In this document: positions 6,787 to 14,735 of the stretch, piece after piece | Numbering within the stretch: the stretch's first letter is position 1 | How the letters are laid out: every line of letters starts with the position of its first letter | Source: Archaeoglobales archaeon | GTDB lineage: Archaea; Halobacteriota; Archaeoglobi; Archaeoglobales; Archaeoglobaceae | Direction of reading: 5' to 3' | Assembly (NCBI GenBank): GCA_030055525.1 | Contig: JASFYJ010000008.1 | Coordinates: 1-64,000 of the forward strand | Length of the DNA: 64,000 bases | Position numbers and translations under genes: made by a program | Notes under the pieces: model-generated | What the model saw: only the letters and a program-made list of their open reading frames with translations | Database searches by the model: none | Told to the model about the DNA's origin: nothing

Positions 6787-9297
6787 TCATTCAGCCTTTT
6801 CCTCCTCTACTGCTATTCCTGACTGCCTTAAAGCTTCCTTAACCTTATCTTCAAGCTCGGATTTGCTCAACTCGCCATCGCTTGCTTTGAGCGAAACTTC
6901 AATCTCAAAAGAACTGAATTTTCCCTTCAGAAAGTATACGAGCTTTACCACATCGGAAATCTTCGTTGGAGGGACTTTTAATCTGTATTCAATGGATTTT
7001 ATTGTTTCTTCACGGATTTCTTTCTTAACAGGTTCCCTCTCTTCTTTTTCTTTCCCTTCCTTAGGCTTTTCTGTTATCTTTTGTTCCTTTTGTTCAACAA
7101 AGAGCTCGGGCTTAATTATAATCTCCTCTTCTCTCAGCTCCACCTTCGGCTCCTTCTTAATCGCTACGAACTCAAGCTTTTCGCCCGTTAGATAGCCAAA
7201 GCCAAAAAGCCCCGCTTTAACGCCCTCTTTGATACCTTCGATGAATCCTTCTTTCGTTAAAATCCTGAGCTCTCCTGGTGTCGTAAGAAACGCTCTGTAA
7301 AGCTTTGAAATTTCAAGATAATCTCCCCTAAGAAATCTGTCCTTCAAAAGCTTTGCTGAGATTTTCTCGATGATCTCTCCTTCCCCCTTCAACCTCTCAA
7401 AGATTTCGCTTTCAAGTTCCTTCTCGCCGTATGACGGTATTCCGAGATCTATCTCCCTGAATCCATCCTTCTTTGGCAGATACAAACGCCTATACAACCG
7501 CCTTAGTTCCTCATAAATTCTGTTCTCGAAATCCTTCAGCTTCTCCTGTAAAACTTTTCTCTGCGAATCTGTAAGCCTTAGCATTCTATCATCTTTCAAA
7601 GACCTTAAAGCAATTAAAGTCCTCAAAAATCTTGAAAAATGCTCTTCGTAGCCTTTATCCCTGCAAAGGAATATAAGAGTGTTCCTGTAAACTCTCGGAG
7701 TCTCACCATTTCTTTCCACAAACTCTTGCTCGGGTTTTTCTTCCTTTAGGATTACAAGCTTGAGATCCTCAGTATCGGGAATATCGCGGGAAGATTTAGG
7801 ATGGATTATAATTTTGAACCTGCTTGCCTTTTTTAGAGCATCTTTTAAGATTTTGAGCTCTTCTTCATAGATCTTCTCTTCAGTGACATTTTCTTCTCTC
7901 GTTACGATTATGCGATTCAGGTTTGGCTGGTTAGTGAAGTAAAAGCCCTCATCGGACAAATAGAACAGCTTTTCTCTAATACCATTTATTACGGTGTCCA
8001 CCACGTTGCTTGGAAACTCAGGATAGCAGACACTCAGCTTTATTTCACGAACATTAACTCCTTTTTCACCTCTTCCAGAAAATGAAGTCATGAATATCGT
8101 TGTTGCAACCGCAGTTCCAAGTCTGTAAGCCGAGTAAGAAGCTCCAAGGCTCTTATCGACTTTTTTTGATCCTGAATCGTTTGAAGTTATGTCCTGAGCA
8201 ACTACACTGTCCCACTCTTGTCCTATATGCTTGATCAGCTCCCTCCTTACTTCGTTGTTGTTTAGATCGAAATCCGCAAGACGAATGAAGGGAACATTTT
8301 TGTCAACAAGGTTATGGATCACAAGCGACAACAGCCTTAAAACTCCTCTTGTCCTCTGAAAGGTTGGAAATGAACCCCACCTTTTGTAAAGAACGTCTAT
8401 TACTTCGGGTTTGAATGGAAAGCTTTTCAAAAATCTCTCCCTGTAAGCTGAAATCTCGTCGTTTGTGAGCAAATTTTCCCTCTTTGCGTAGTCTATGAAC
8501 TCCTCTACAGCAATTCCGACTTCTTTTTCATCAACCCAGCTGAATAGTCTTGCTCTAACAACCTGCTCGATTTCGTCGTCTTCAACAGGATTGTAGATCT
8601 TTTCCATCCTTCCTGCGATTTTCTGTAGCTGTTGGAAAGCCCTTTCCGCATTTTCATCGTAGTGCTCAAGAACGCTTGATGGCAAAGTTATCACAAGCAT
8701 CGCATTACCTACGCTTGCAACTGCAGACATCAGCTCTTGCAAAAAGGCAAGTGTTTGAGCTCCAAGATTTGAATCTCCCACTTTAATAGCGGATGCTTTT
8801 GTTATGTATTGCAGCACTTCATCCATAAGGATTAACAGTGGTGAGTTTTCGGAAATGAGTTTTATCAGCTTTTCCTTGCCCGGTGGTGCTTCTCCTCTTG
8901 CTATATCGATCTTTCCAGTTAACTGTTTTTCGAATTCTTCCCAAAGTCTAACTTCAGCGCTAAGCGCGGTTCCATCAAATACCAAAACTTTTGCATTCCA
9001 CTCCCTTGCCCTGTGATATAAAGCTATAAGAGCATGTGTTTTTCCTCCGCCAAAAGGAGTTTGAAGCTGAACAACCGCATCCCCTGTTTTGCCAAGAAGC
9101 CTGTTTTTAGCAACTTCTATCAGATTCTTAAGCCCTTTTGTTAGATAAGTTTTCCTAAAGAAAAGTTCAGGATTTCGATACTCTGGCGGAGCGTTACCAA
9201 ATGCAACCTGCCAGAGATCTGCTGCAAAAACATCCATTGTAAGCCTTCCTTCAAGAATGTCATCATGAGGTCTTACAATCTGCGTGAAGGGTTTCAT
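6787..9297 (-). CDS. DUF499-type AAA+ ATPase of the defence operon
   Basis: Large P-loop ATPase of the DUF499/COG1483 type that accompanies DUF1156 methylases in archaeal defence islands. The Walker A region reads TPFGGGKTHALIALYHRA; Walker B is SPLLILMDEV. Start choice: a TTG at 9324 is possible, but the ATG at 9297 (MKPFTQIVRPHDDILEGRLT) lies behind GGGAGGGAAGGTG and is preferred. The C-terminal part has a Lys/Glu-rich linker (VEQKEQKITEKPKEGKEKEE) followed by a small terminal domain of about 80 residues. It is the last gene of the operon, 57 bases after the methylase C-terminal gene. Role in restriction is inferred from family and context. Confidence 0.85.
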   Translation of the reverse strand: MKPFTQIVRPHDDILEGRLTMDVFAADLWQVAFGNAPPEYRNPELFFRKTYLTKGLKNLIEVAKNRLLGKTGDAVVQLQTPFGGGKTHALIALYHRAREWNAKVLVFDGTALSAEVRLWEEFEKQLTGKIDIARGEAPPGKEKLIKLISENSPLLILMDEVLQYITKASAIKVGDSNLGAQTLAFLQELMSAVASVGNAMLVITLPSSVLEHYDENAERAFQQLQKIAGRMEKIYNPVEDDEIEQVVRARLFSWVDEKEVGIAVEEFIDYAKRENLLTNDEISAYRERFLKSFPFKPEVIDVLYKRWGSFPTFQRTRGVLRLLSLVIHNLVDKNVPFIRLADFDLNNNEVRRELIKHIGQEWDSVVAQDITSNDSGSKKVDKSLGASYSAYRLGTAVATTIFMTSFSGRGEKGVNVREIKLSVCYPEFPSNVVDTVINGIREKLFYLSDEGFYFTNQPNLNRIIVTREENVTEEKIYEEELKILKDALKKASRFKIIIHPKSSRDIPDTEDLKLVILKEEKPEQEFVERNGETPRVYRNTLIFLCRDKGYEEHFSRFLRTLIALRSLKDDRMLRLTDSQRKVLQEKLKDFENRIYEELRRLYRRLYLPKKDGFREIDLGIPSYGEKELESEIFERLKGEGEIIEKISAKLLKDRFLRGDYLEISKLYRAFLTTPGELRILTKEGFIEGIKEGVKAGLFGFGYLTGEKLEFVAIKKEPKVELREEEIIIKPELFVEQKEQKITEKPKEGKEKEEREPVKKEIREETIKSIEYRLKVPPTKISDVVKLVYFLKGKFSSFEIEVSLKASDGELSKSELEDKVKEALRQSGIAVEEEKAE

Positions 9298-9354
9298 GAG
9301 CTTCACCTTCCCTCCCTGGATCAAAAATTTTTAATTTCCTACTTTATAAAGTTT

Positions 9355-10602
9355 TCATTCAAATAGCTTCTTCTGCCTTGTTTTCACATCTTCAGCTTTC
9401 TCCTTCATGTCACTTATCAGCCTCTCTTTACCGCTCAGAAATCCATCGAGAAGCTTTTTCTCTGCACTTTCCAGTGGCAAAATTTCACTTATTGCCTGAG
9501 CAACCCGATAAAAAGCTTCCTTTAGCCCATATCCGCTCTCGCTAAGCACCTCCTTCATCTCATCCTTTCTTCCAGTTTTCCAGAGCAAAAGGACTTTGTG
9601 AAGAACATCTATGAGCTCATTACTCCTTATTTCGTCAATCTTCCTATCCTGTGGCCCAAGAACCCTTATAAATTCCTTCTCTTTCTTTATAAATCCCCTG
9701 TCCCATTCCCTTTCAAGATCTACTCCTACACTCTGAGCGAGCTTCCTCGCATCGTCAAAGTGAATTTTAGCTTCACCAAAGCTCCAGCGATAAAGAAGAT
9801 AGAACCTCGTGAGCGATGAAAGCTCTCCTGCGATTCCATTCTGTATAATTTGTCTAAACACATAATCCGTAACGATTTCCCGCACGATCTCAATCATCTT
9901 CCCCGCTGAGACTTCATTTCCTTCGTAGTCCATGATCTTGCGATACTTTCCAAAAACCTCTATTGATGAGCCAATAGCAGAAATAAAGAAGTCAGATCCG
10001 CTTATTCCTTCCTTCCAAAGCTCTTCGAGCTTTCTTGGCAATCTTTTGTTCAGCTCTTCCTTAACTTCGCTCAACCATCCAACTTCTTCCCTTTTCATTT
10101 TCCTGCAGACGAAGTAGATAGAAGATGCGAGAGCTGCAGATTCTTTTGCTCTAAGCCTTGCCTCCATTTCTGTATCGATTGGCCAAGTCGCTGTGGGAAC
10201 GAGATCTGAATCGAGCAAGGAATTTATCAGAGTCTCCCAGCCGGCTGTGGATTTATGAGTGTAAACGATCACCGCTATTCCGTTTGGTTTTAGAACCCTT
10301 GAAATCTCTTTAAACGCTTTTTTGAGCATATCTTCAAAGAACTTCTTTCCCTCTTCGTAACCACCCTGATGCGAGTAGGCAACAATCTCTTTCGACTTCG
10401 GAGTTAAAGGAGTTGCAAAAAGCTCTGGGTAAAGGTCTCCGATTGTTCTTTTTAGCCAAACGTAAAAGAAATCGGAGAGATACGAATATGGAACGTTGTC
10501 GTAGTATGGCGGATCCGTAAAGACTGCATCAAAGTAGTCGTCAGGAAAAGGTAACTCGGTTGCGGAAGCCTGAAGCACGCTCGGAATTTTCATCGCCTTC
10601 AT
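9355..10602 (-). CDS. DUF1156-type DNA methylase, C-terminal half (catalytic DPPY part)
   Basis: The second half of an adenine-specific DNA methyltransferase (COG1743 type). Motif IV, DPPYYDNVPYSYLSDFFYVW, lies at residues 30-49, and a Rossmann-like segment follows (ISRVLKPNGIAVIVYTHKS). SAM-binding motif I is absent; it is in the separate gene at 13049-14503. The N-terminus begins just before the conserved QASATELPFPD stretch, so the break falls in the linker that joins the halves in full-length relatives. A GGAGGT sits nine bases upstream of the ATG, so this half is probably translated on its own. Both halves would need to assemble for activity. Confidence 0.85.
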   Translation of the reverse strand: MKAMKIPSVLQASATELPFPDDYFDAVFTDPPYYDNVPYSYLSDFFYVWLKRTIGDLYPELFATPLTPKSKEIVAYSHQGGYEEGKKFFEDMLKKAFKEISRVLKPNGIAVIVYTHKSTAGWETLINSLLDSDLVPTATWPIDTEMEARLRAKESAALASSIYFVCRKMKREEVGWLSEVKEELNKRLPRKLEELWKEGISGSDFFISAIGSSIEVFGKYRKIMDYEGNEVSAGKMIEIVREIVTDYVFRQIIQNGIAGELSSLTRFYLLYRWSFGEAKIHFDDARKLAQSVGVDLEREWDRGFIKKEKEFIRVLGPQDRKIDEIRSNELIDVLHKVLLLWKTGRKDEMKEVLSESGYGLKEAFYRVAQAISEILPLESAEKKLLDGFLSGKERLISDMKEKAEDVKTRQKKLFE

Positions 10603-10721
10603 GATCTTTCAACCTCCCGTTTTATTTCCACAAATCCGGCTTGAAAAGCTCCATTAAGATTTGCCCTGATCTTTTCAACGATTACCACCTGATTTAACAT
10701 CAAGTTGGAATCGCTTAGCAT
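10599..10721 (-). CDS. Possible 40-aa ORF overlapping the methylase C-terminal gene
   Basis: A short minus-strand frame runs from ATG 10721 (or ATG 10700) to a TGA overlapping the next start in ATGA (10599-10602). The peptide is mostly helical and charged (QVVIVEKIRANLNGAFQAGF, then VEIKREVERS). The tight ATGA coupling and use of the GGAGGT within its own 3' end suggest it feeds ribosomes to the methylase half. It may be a leader peptide, a small subunit, or a relic of the interrupted methylase. No family recognised. Confidence 0.4.
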   Translation of the reverse strand: MLSDSNLMLNQVVIVEKIRANLNGAFQAGFVEIKREVERS

Positions 10722-10753
10722 GTTAATATCGCTTTGCGTTTTAAACTAATTTC

Positions 10754-10798
10754 CACATGATGTGTTAAAACTTAAATATGTGGATTCACACAAATATT
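10754..10798 (+). promoter_or_regulatory. Promoter/operator of the RHH-PIN module
   Basis: CACATGATGTG (10754-10764) is an 11-base palindrome, followed by a TATA-like CTTAAATATG at 10771-10780 and a further inverted pair TGTG-GATT-CACA at 10780-10791. The TATA box is about 25 bases from the ATG at 10799, implying a leaderless message. Palindromes around the TATA box fit autorepression by the ribbon-helix-helix antitoxin. Confidence 0.45.
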
Positions 10799-11077
10799 AT
10801 GCCAAACATCACTTTGTCCATCCCGCCCGAAGTTTATGAGAGGATGAAGAAGTTCAGAGAAGTGAAATGGAGCGAGGTTGCAAGGAGGGCGATAATCGAA
10901 TACCTTGAAAAACTCGAGAAGGGGACGATTTCAGGGGAAGAAATAACAAGAATGCTCGGAAAAGACTTCAGGGAGGCGGTTGAAAAAACGGGGCTTGAGA
11001 AATACGAAGAATACTATGAGAAGTCAAAGGTGGTGGAATGGGAGAGGATGCGATCCTTTACGACACGAACGAAATGA
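10799..11077 (+). CDS. Ribbon-helix-helix antitoxin (VapB-like)
   Basis: DNA-binding antitoxin predicted to neutralise the overlapping PIN toxin and repress the pair. The N-terminus MPNITLSIPPEVYERMKKF is a typical RHH strand-helix, followed by WSEVARRAIIEYLEKLEK (second helix). The C-terminal tail is charged and helical, as expected for the toxin-binding part. An upstream ATG at 10778 exists, but the TATA box covers it, so 10799 is preferred. It overlaps the toxin gene by 40 bases. Confidence 0.8.
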   Translation: MPNITLSIPPEVYERMKKFREVKWSEVARRAIIEYLEKLEKGTISGEEITRMLGKDFREAVEKTGLEKYEEYYEKSKVVEWERMRSFTTRTK

Positions 11078-11370
11078 TAAAAGCAATGAAAGAGGGCAGA
11101 AAACTAAAAGGTTTCACCACGATAATCAATCTGATCGAATTTCCAAAGGGGGTTATGCTTGATCTGAGCATCATTGTCCCCTCGCTCAGGGATTACGCGC
11201 TCGCTCTCGAAATCTCGCAAAAGATGGTAGAAAACGGAAGTCTCATTCCTACTTCTGACCTGATCATCGCAGCTGTTGCTCTAAACAACAATCTAACCCT
11301 GAAAACAGGGGACAAGCATTTTCTTGCTATCAAGAAAAGCTATCCTTCGATAAAACTCGAAATTGGCTGA
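11038..11370 (+). CDS. PIN-domain ribonuclease toxin (VapC-like)
   Basis: Predicted Mg-dependent ribonuclease. PIN acidic residues are visible: YDTNEM (first Asp), INLIEFPKG (Glu), PTSDLIIAAVAL (Asp) and TGDKHFLAI (Asp). At 110 residues it is at the short end for PIN toxins, lacking part of the middle helices. It overlaps the RHH antitoxin in the +1 frame, the arrangement usual for vapBC. It points away from the flanking methylase halves, so it is not part of the defence operon transcript. Confidence 0.82.
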   Translation: MGEDAILYDTNEMIKAMKEGRKLKGFTTIINLIEFPKGVMLDLSIIVPSLRDYALALEISQKMVENGSLIPTSDLIIAAVALNNNLTLKTGDKHFLAIKKSYPSIKLEIG

Positions 11371-11488
11371 AAACTCATAGGGGCTTATAGGTTCGACAAT
11401 TTTCTGTAATTAAGCTGTTCAGAGTCCCAAAATAGTGGCTTTTACTTCTCAAAAGCTCTAAAGTCGCAAATTCCTTATTAACTTCGCT

Positions 11489-11947
11489 TTAATGCCAGTT
11501 AGGTTGAATTTTTTTGCTCTCTACGCAAATTTCCTCCTCGCTTAGAACTACATTGCCTTTTCCAAGTTTTTCAGCAAATTCCTTGAGCTCCCTGTCTCTT
11601 GTAAGCAGTTTAATTCCGTTTTCATCCGCTGTGAAAAGCAAAAGCAGGTCAATGAAATCTCTGAACTCACTTTTTAGCTTCAAAGCCATTAAATAAGCTT
11701 TAATGCCCGCCTTAGCTTCTTTAAGATTTTCAAAAATGGATTGCAAACCCAGAGCAACGACTTCTTCATCGTAATTCATCTTTGCTACTTTTGCAATTAT
11801 TTCGAGGATGCTGAATTCAGAATAGTAAAACTCAGCCTTTTTCGATTTTCTCAGCCATTCAAGGGTCTCAAGAATTTTTTCTGAATTACTAACAGAAACT
11901 CCAACAGCAGGCAGAAAGTAAGTGGAATCAAGAAGAATTTTCACCAA
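11489..11947 (-). CDS. PIN-domain ribonuclease toxin (VapC-like), second module
   Basis: 152-residue PIN protein. Acidic sites: LLDSTYFLP (first Asp), FSILEIIAKVAK (Glu), EFRDFIDLLLLFTADENG (Asp) and LLTRDRELKEFAEKLG (Asp). The N-terminal strand-Asp-helix pattern is canonical. It overlaps the upstream AbrB-type antitoxin gene by 20 bases and converges on the first PIN gene. Toxicity and RNA target are inferred from the family. Confidence 0.8.
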   Translation of the reverse strand: MVKILLDSTYFLPAVGVSVSNSEKILETLEWLRKSKKAEFYYSEFSILEIIAKVAKMNYDEEVVALGLQSIFENLKEAKAGIKAYLMALKLKSEFRDFIDLLLLFTADENGIKLLTRDRELKEFAEKLGKGNVVLSEEEICVESKKIQPNWH

Positions 11948-12179
11948 AGATCTCCTCCTGGAACTTCATCGATTCTCTTTCAAATTCCTCGAATGTAGTT
12001 TCAGCAAACTTCTTTCCCTTCAAACCAAGAGCAAAAGGACTTTCAATAACTTCCGCAACAAGCTTTCCCTTCTCAACCCTCAGCCTTAGCCAGCTCCCTT
12101 CCTCTATTCCGAGCTTTTCTGTTATCTCTTTTGGCAAATAGATCGTCCTTTTCTTTGTTACCCGGACTCTCGCTTCCAT
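11928..12179 (-). CDS. AbrB/SpoVT-type antitoxin
   Basis: 83-residue protein with a swapped-hairpin AbrB domain: VRVTKKRTIYLPKEITEKLG followed by IEEGSWLRLRVEKGKLVAEV. The C-terminal half (FALGLKGKKFAETTFEEFER) is the expected toxin-binding extension; the FALGLKG element is common in archaeal AbrB antitoxins paired with PIN toxins. It overlaps its toxin and is divergent from the next module, separated by an 83-bp intergenic region that holds the palindromic promoter. Confidence 0.82.
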   Translation of the reverse strand: MEARVRVTKKRTIYLPKEITEKLGIEEGSWLRLRVEKGKLVAEVIESPFALGLKGKKFAETTFEEFERESMKFQEEIFGENSS

Positions 12180-12228
12180 AAACTAACTCAGATTCAATCT
12201 TTAAGAATTTTTCTGAGATTCAGTAGAG

Positions 12229-12247
12229 AAGTATTTAAATAATACTT
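12229..12247. promoter_or_regulatory. 19-bp perfect palindrome over a TATA box
   Basis: AAGTATT-TAAAT-AATACTT is a perfect 7+5+7 inverted repeat. Its centre is A/T-rich and about 25 bases upstream of the ATG at 12263, so it doubles as the TATA box of a leaderless message. This is a strong autorepression operator candidate for the RHH-like protein encoded directly downstream. Confidence 0.6.
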
Positions 12248-12262
12248 AAGTAAACTTTAATT

Positions 12263-12580
12263 ATGGGCGTGTTGACGATAGTGCTTGACGATGAGACTGA
12301 AAAAGAGCTAAGAAAGCTTTTGAGAGATAAGTTTGGAAAGGAGAAAGGAGAAATCTCTAAATTTGTCGAAATTGCAGTCAAAAATTACATTCAGGAGCTA
12401 AAGAGAGAAGACAAAATCTACTTTGCCTTTAAGGGCGAAGAAAAGGTTGCGGAAGCTAAAAGTCTTGAGGAGCTCGTTAAAACGCTGAAAGAGAAGGGTT
12501 TCGATTTTAGAGGTCTTAGAATTTTGCGCTCAGATTTCAAACAGGAGGCGAGGTTTGGAGTTAGACTCAAAAAACTATGA
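12263..12580 (+). CDS. RHH-like putative antitoxin/regulator paired with a retropepsin-like protein
   Basis: 105 residues. The N-terminus (GVLTIVLDDETEKELRKLLR ... KFVEIAVKNYIQELKRE) has the strand-helix-helix pattern of ribbon-helix-helix proteins. The C-terminal half (KIYFAFKGEEKVAEAKSLEE, then LVKTLKEKGFDFRGLRILRS) may form a separate alpha/beta domain. Its stop overlaps the start of the next gene in ATGA, so the two form one module. A perfect palindrome covers its TATA box. The role as antitoxin or repressor is inferred from arrangement. Confidence 0.65.
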   Translation: MGVLTIVLDDETEKELRKLLRDKFGKEKGEISKFVEIAVKNYIQELKREDKIYFAFKGEEKVAEAKSLEELVKTLKEKGFDFRGLRILRSDFKQEARFGVRLKKL

Positions 12581-12960
12581 AGTTCTTTCCACTCGTTGAG
12601 TTTCCCTGTCTGGGGATAAAAGTCGAGAATGCATTTACAGGCAAAAGGTATCCCGAAAGTGGAGAAGTGGTCGCAATAATTGACACTGGCTATGAGGGTT
12701 TTTTAATGCTCCCCGAAGACATCTTCACCCAACTCGAGTTCTCAAAGCTCTCGATGAGCGAAAGAACACTTTTAATGCCCGATGGAAGGATTTTAAAGAC
12801 GAAAGGCACTTATGGCTTTGTAATTGTAAACGATTATCGAGTCGACGGATTTATTGAAACTTCCGAAATTGGCGAGGTCATTCTTGGCTTGGAGTTCCTT
12901 TCAAACTTCCGCATCACCTTTGACTTTTGCCTAAAAAGGCTCGAAATTGATACTTGCTGA
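12577..12960 (+). CDS. Retropepsin-like (clan AA) aspartic protease family protein
   Basis: 127-residue protein with the aspartyl protease signature AIIDTGYEGFLMLPEDIF (DTG at residues ~37-39). A second hydrophobic segment, GEVILGLEFLSNFRITFDF, resembles the ILG-containing C-terminal strand of retropepsins. It matches the small archaeal clan AA DTG family that occurs beside RHH-type genes. As in retropepsins it would act as a dimer with one DTG each. It is translationally coupled to the RHH-like gene. Whether it is a toxin, or cleaves its partner, is unknown. Confidence 0.75.
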   Translation: MKFFPLVEFPCLGIKVENAFTGKRYPESGEVVAIIDTGYEGFLMLPEDIFTQLEFSKLSMSERTLLMPDGRILKTKGTYGFVIVNDYRVDGFIETSEIGEVILGLEFLSNFRITFDFCLKRLEIDTC

Positions 12961-13048
12961 AAATTTATATCGAGATTTTTGCACGAACTTTGGCTCTGCT
13001 AAAAATAACAATAAATTTTATAAAATCGTTTTGAGATTTTTCAATCCT

Positions 13049-14503
13049 TTACGGGTTTATGCTTGTAAGGTGCTCGAGAATTTTGGTGTAATAGTAATCA
13101 TGTATCCTTTCTAAACTTCCTGATCCACCGCTAAAGGGATTGAGTTCAACAAAATCCCAGATCATCGGGAGCGCTTGACGGGAGAAAACATCGGCAATTA
13201 ACTCCCTTGTAGTTTCCCACCTACCCAAAGTATTACAGGAAGCTACAACCATATCCACAGCAAGAGCTAAATAACTCACGACAGCTTTAGCAAACTCCTC
13301 ATCCATGCCTTCAGCAATCATTTTGCTGTAAGCATTTCTGACCTTCTCAGCAAAGGTTATCAAAGCAAGCTTCTGGCGTGAGTTGAAAAGGTCTCCCCAC
13401 TTATTCATACCGTAAACCCAAACGTTTATAACACCGAAAGACACGGGAACCCTAACTAACGGTTCATCAGGCACGGGGTCTATTCCCCATTCTTCCATGA
13501 GCTTTGCCCTCTTCTCCTTGAGGTATTCTTCCGCTTTTCTGTAGGCATCGATGTCTTTTTGCGTTGCAATCCTGTAAATTTTTCCTTTTTTGCTGTTAAG
13601 CACAACCGCTATCATTCTCTGCCCGCTTTTTCCCTGCTGGAAAAGCTTTCTGACTGTTTTGTCGTCAACAGTTGAACCGCAAACCAAGCAGTTCGCAACC
13701 GCTCTCGCAACAGTCCCTTTCTCCGGATTGAAATTTGCAGGCATCTCTTCGTAGCCATCGCCAACGATCTTGAACTTCACTTCTCCGCCTTCAACGAAGG
13801 GCATTAAGGCAATTTTCTTCTTATCCTTCTTTGCAAGCCAGAATTGACGCATTAAAGGAATCTCCGCGTTGCAAGAAGGATTCTGGCATGGAATCGTTCT
13901 CGCCCATATGTAGCCAACTGGAGCCATCTTTTCCTTTTTGTTCTCCATTTCAAGCGACAAAGCATTGCTTTCAAGCTCATCTTCAGGATAAAAATCCTTC
14001 AGCTCCTTCCTCGCCTCTTCAAGAACCCATTCTCCCCATTTCTTGACTTCATCAACGAGCTTTTTCCCAAACTTCTGCGGATACTCAAGAGTGCACTTAA
14101 GAATCAACACCGCAACTGGATTGTATTCCACTGCAAAAACCTCGCACCCAAGCCTCAAAGCTTCAAGCGGAATCGAACCACCACCAGCAAAAGCATCTAA
14201 GACTTTCGGAGCCTTTCCATTTGCCTCAACTATGTCTTTTCTCGCCTTCTCAATTATATGCTTATTCAGAGAGTTCTCCCACTTCGCAAGCTCTATAATG
14301 AACTGCTTTCTCTTCTCCCACTCTTCAACGTCTCCAACCGCAGGAATCAGCGCCGCATAACTCGTCGCCCTTGAAGCTGCCAGAGGTCGCCTTGCCCACC
14401 AGATGTGCAAAGTCGAGATATGCCCATGGCGAATGTTCTTTTCCTTCCTTGAGATCTCGCTCACTTCTTTTATTGGAAAACTCTCCTCAATGAATGCCCT
14501 CAT
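13049..14503 (-). CDS. DUF1156-type DNA methylase, N-terminal half (SAM-binding part)
   Basis: The first half of a COG1743-type adenine methylase. The DUF1156 signature GHISTLHIWWARRPLAASRA is at residues ~27-46, SAM motif I (VLDAFAGGGSIPLEALRLGC) at ~101-120, and a zinc ribbon is formed by IPCQNPSCN and ANCLVCGST. The protein ends with LEHLTSINP, just before the point where full-length relatives continue into the catalytic DPPY half; that half is at 9355-10602. Its ATG overlaps the stop of the acylphosphatase-like gene. Alone it lacks the catalytic motif, so activity needs the other half. Confidence 0.85.
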   Translation of the reverse strand: MRAFIEESFPIKEVSEISRKEKNIRHGHISTLHIWWARRPLAASRATSYAALIPAVGDVEEWEKRKQFIIELAKWENSLNKHIIEKARKDIVEANGKAPKVLDAFAGGGSIPLEALRLGCEVFAVEYNPVAVLILKCTLEYPQKFGKKLVDEVKKWGEWVLEEARKELKDFYPEDELESNALSLEMENKKEKMAPVGYIWARTIPCQNPSCNAEIPLMRQFWLAKKDKKKIALMPFVEGGEVKFKIVGDGYEEMPANFNPEKGTVARAVANCLVCGSTVDDKTVRKLFQQGKSGQRMIAVVLNSKKGKIYRIATQKDIDAYRKAEEYLKEKRAKLMEEWGIDPVPDEPLVRVPVSFGVINVWVYGMNKWGDLFNSRQKLALITFAEKVRNAYSKMIAEGMDEEFAKAVVSYLALAVDMVVASCNTLGRWETTRELIADVFSRQALPMIWDFVELNPFSGGSGSLERIHDYYYTKILEHLTSINP

Positions 14504-14676
14504 AAAATCCCTTCTTCAGGCTTTTTGCTTTTCATAAATTCAAGAAATTGCTCAACCTGTTCTTTTTCATTTCTTGCATTAAAGCATGGAATTAAAAACG
14601 AGTCAGCTTCTTCAAGTAAAAACAAGCGATAGCCAACGTTGCAAACCTTGCCCCTGATCCCCATACTGAAAGCCAT
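14500..14676 (-). CDS. Acylphosphatase-like mini-protein
   Basis: 58 residues from ATG 14676 (a TTG at 14682 would add two). The segment IRGKVCNVGYRLFLLEEAD matches the phosphate-binding N-terminus of acylphosphatases (G-x-V-x-x-V-G-x-R). Relative to a normal ~90-residue enzyme, the central strands after the conserved Asn (NAR) are largely missing, and the helix EQVEQFLEFMKSKKPEEG follows at once. It overlaps the methylase start by four bases, so it belongs to the defence operon. Either a trimmed acylphosphatase fold with a binding role or a relic; assignment is inference from motif. Confidence 0.6.
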   Translation of the reverse strand: MAFSMGIRGKVCNVGYRLFLLEEADSFLIPCFNARNEKEQVEQFLEFMKSKKPEEGIL

Positions 14677-14735
14677 GACCAATCTTTACTTGGATTCTTA
14701 AAAAAATTTTCTGTGAAAAGCTGTTTTTTGAGATT

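Noticed and set aside
6863-7195. Plus-strand Ser/Phe-rich frame inside the DUF499 gene
   Set aside because: Typical antisense shadow of a Glu/Lys-rich region; the same explains 16381-17031 opposite the helicase.
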